Shown here in pieces: positions 63,011-64,000 of a stretch of DNA of 64,000 nt; position 1 is the first letter of the stretch, and the number at the start of each line of letters is the position of its first letter. Source of the stretch: Lepidurus packardi (Eukaryota > Arthropoda > Branchiopoda > Notostraca > Triopsidae). A model generated the notes under the pieces. The model made no database searches. It saw only the letters and a program-made list of their open reading frames with translations, and had not been told where the DNA came from. The stretch is taken from positions 16,016 through 80,015 of the forward strand of contig JAKZAN010000157.1 of NCBI GenBank assembly GCA_023053545.1. The letters run 5' to 3'. Position numbers and translations under genes: made by a program.

Positions 63011-64000
63011 TCAGTCCGTAAGGAATTAATTAAATCCGCAAGGAATTAATTCAGTCCGTAAGTAATTAATAAAATCCGTACGGAATTAATTCAGACCGTA
63101 AGGAATTACATAAGTACGTAAGGAATTAATTCAGTCCGTAAGGAATTAATTCAGTCAGTAAGGAATTAATTCAGTCCGTAAGGAATTAATTCAGTCCGTA
63201 TGAAATTAATTCAGTCCGTAAGGAATTAATTAAGTAATTAATTCAGTCCGTAAGTAATTAATTCAGTCCGTAAGGAATTATTTCAGTCCGTAATTAATTA
63301 ATTCATTCCTTACGGAATTAATTAAGTCCGTAAGGAATTAATTCAGTCCGTAAGGAATTAATTCAGTCCGTAAGGAATTTATTCAGTCCGTAAGGAATTA
63401 ATTCGGTAAGAAAGGAATTCAATCAATCCTAAAGAATTAATTCAGTCCGTAAGGAAATAATTCAGTCCGTAAGGAATTAATTCAGTCCGTAAGGAATTAA
63501 TTCAGTCCGTAAGGAATTAATTAAATCCGTAAGGAATTAATTCAGTCCGTAAGTAATTAATAAAATCCGTACGGAATTAATTCAGACCGTAAGGAAATAA
63601 TTAAGTACGTAAGGAATTAATTAAGTCCGTAAGGAATTAATTCAGTCCGTAAGGAATTAATTCAGTCCGTAAGGAATTAATTCAGTCAGTAAGGAATTAT
63701 TTCAGTCCGTAAGGAATTAATTCAGTCCGTAAGGAATTAATTCAGTCCGTAAGGATTTAATTCAGTCCGTAAGGTATTAATTCAGTCCGTAAGGAATTAA
63801 TTAAGTCCGTAAGGAATTAATTCAGTCCGTAAGGAATTAGTTCAGTCCGTAAGGAATTAATTCAGTCCGTAAGGAATTAATTCAGTCCGTAAGGAATTAA
63901 TTAAATCCGTAAGGAATTAATTCAGTCCGTAAGTAATTAATAAAATCCGTACGGAATTAATTCAGACCGTAAGGAATTAATTCGGTAAGAAAGGAATTCA
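63011..64000 (+). repeat. Dispersed copy of the 1,927-bp unit (truncated by window end)
   Basis: AATCCGC at 63,033, TAAGTAC at 63,602 and ATTAATTAAG at 63,796 have spacings of 569 and 763 bp, identical to 54,138, 54,707 and 54,901 in the third 1,927-bp copy. This is therefore a non-adjacent copy about 8.9 kb away. It contains an inverted monomer at about 63,305 and continues past the window end. Confidence 0.8.

Larger units (their letters stand above)
1..64000 (+). repeat. 20-bp satellite DNA array (whole window)
   Basis: A tandem array of the 20-bp monomer TTAATTCAGTCCGTAAGGAA runs from the first to the last base, about 3,200 copies in one orientation apart from scattered single inverted units. 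The commonest substitution is C to A at monomer position 7, giving TTAATTAAGT and a TTAATTAA palindrome. Other recurrent variants change the CCGT core (CCAT, CTGT, CAGT, ACGT, CCGC, CCTT) or the GGAA end (GTAA, TGAA, GAAA, AGAA, GGTA). Length variants (19-mers, a 12-bp TTAATTAAGGAA remnant, a few 21-mers) shift the register. The consensus carries TAA at positions 2 and 14 of the + strand and TGA/TAA on the - strand. Because 20 is not a multiple of 3, all six frames close about every 60 bp, so no gene is expected. The array is open at both ends. A eukaryotic heterochromatic satellite is the natural reading; species and chromosomal position are unknown. Confidence 0.97.

Noticed and set aside
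1-64000. CRISPR array (short direct repeats at regular spacing)
   Set aside because: The repeats are directly adjacent with no unique spacers of 25-40 bp; the 'spacers' are further copies of the same monomer. No cas gene is present.
1-64000. Telomeric repeat array
   Set aside because: The unit is not a G-rich simple telomere motif. The array has higher-order duplications, inverted units and many variants over 64 kb, unlike telomerase-made DNA.
1-64000. Protein-coding repeat gene (low-complexity protein)
   Set aside because: TAA at monomer positions 2 and 14 on the + strand and TGA/TAA on the - strand close all six frames roughly every 60 bp, and variants do not remove these stops over useful lengths.
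1-64000. CENP-B box in the TTCGGTAAGAAAGG variant
   Set aside because: The box needs TTCG, four bases, A, two bases, then CGGG. The variant has the TTCG but G where the A is required, and no CGGG.
1-64000. tRNA, rRNA or snRNA genes within the array
   Set aside because: I saw no stretch of non-monomer sequence long enough to hold one; the longest is 36 bp.
1-64000. Prokaryotic origin of the window (iterons, plasmid or phage repeats)
   Set aside because: Iteron arrays are short and flanked by replication genes. A gene-free array of more than 64 kb with nested higher-order duplications is characteristic of eukaryotic satellite DNA.

Overview
The whole 64 kb window is one tandem satellite DNA array. 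The basic unit is a 20-bp monomer, consensus TTAATTCAGTCCGTAAGGAA (35% GC), repeated about 3,200 times. Almost all copies run head to tail on the + strand. I found no protein-coding gene, RNA gene, recognisable transposon or other single-copy locus. The only sequence not derived from the monomer is a 36-bp AT-rich insertion at 39,689-39,724, five poly-T tracts of 25-27 nt, and a short scrambled stretch near 19,242-19,380. The array touches both edges of the window, so it is longer than 64 kb. This points to eukaryotic heterochromatin (pericentromeric, subtelomeric or sex-chromosome satellite) from a long-read assembly. The species cannot be told from the sequence, and I do not recognise the monomer as a named satellite.

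Layout by variant family. Family A is marked by a diverged 39-bp dimer that contains the 19-mer TTCAATCAATCCTAAAGAA and an EcoRI site. It fills about 1-13,376, 19,381-20,290, 21,840-25,855 and 27,405-64,000. Family B lacks that dimer and carries its own marker variants (AATAACTTCAATTCG, AATAAGTTCATTACG, AATCGATTAATTAAG). It fills about 13,377-19,241, 20,291-21,839 and 25,856-27,404.

Superimposed on this are nested, nearly identical tandem duplications of many lengths: 2,962 bp (from 1), 949 bp (from 10,236), 5,565 bp (from 20,245, spanning an A/B boundary), 1,576 bp (triplicated from 31,027), 1,030 bp (from about 36,736), about 3.88 kb (from about 42,000), 1,927 bp (triplicated from about 49,290), 1,986 bp (from about 54,885) and 322-323 bp (from about 60,350). 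Offsets come from matching rare variants at several checkpoints per block; I did not align the blocks base by base. Boundaries are good to about one monomer where given exactly and to tens of bases where marked approximate.

Three sequence properties stand out. First, each monomer junction forms a perfect 10-bp palindrome, GAATTAATTC, with overlapping TAAT/ATTA cores. Second, each consensus monomer keeps one CpG, with no sign of heavy CpG loss. Third, single monomers in inverted orientation recur through most of the array and form hairpin-capable dyads, the best being perfect 17-bp arms around a 10-nt loop. Stop codons close all six frames about every 60 bp, so the array cannot encode a protein of useful length.
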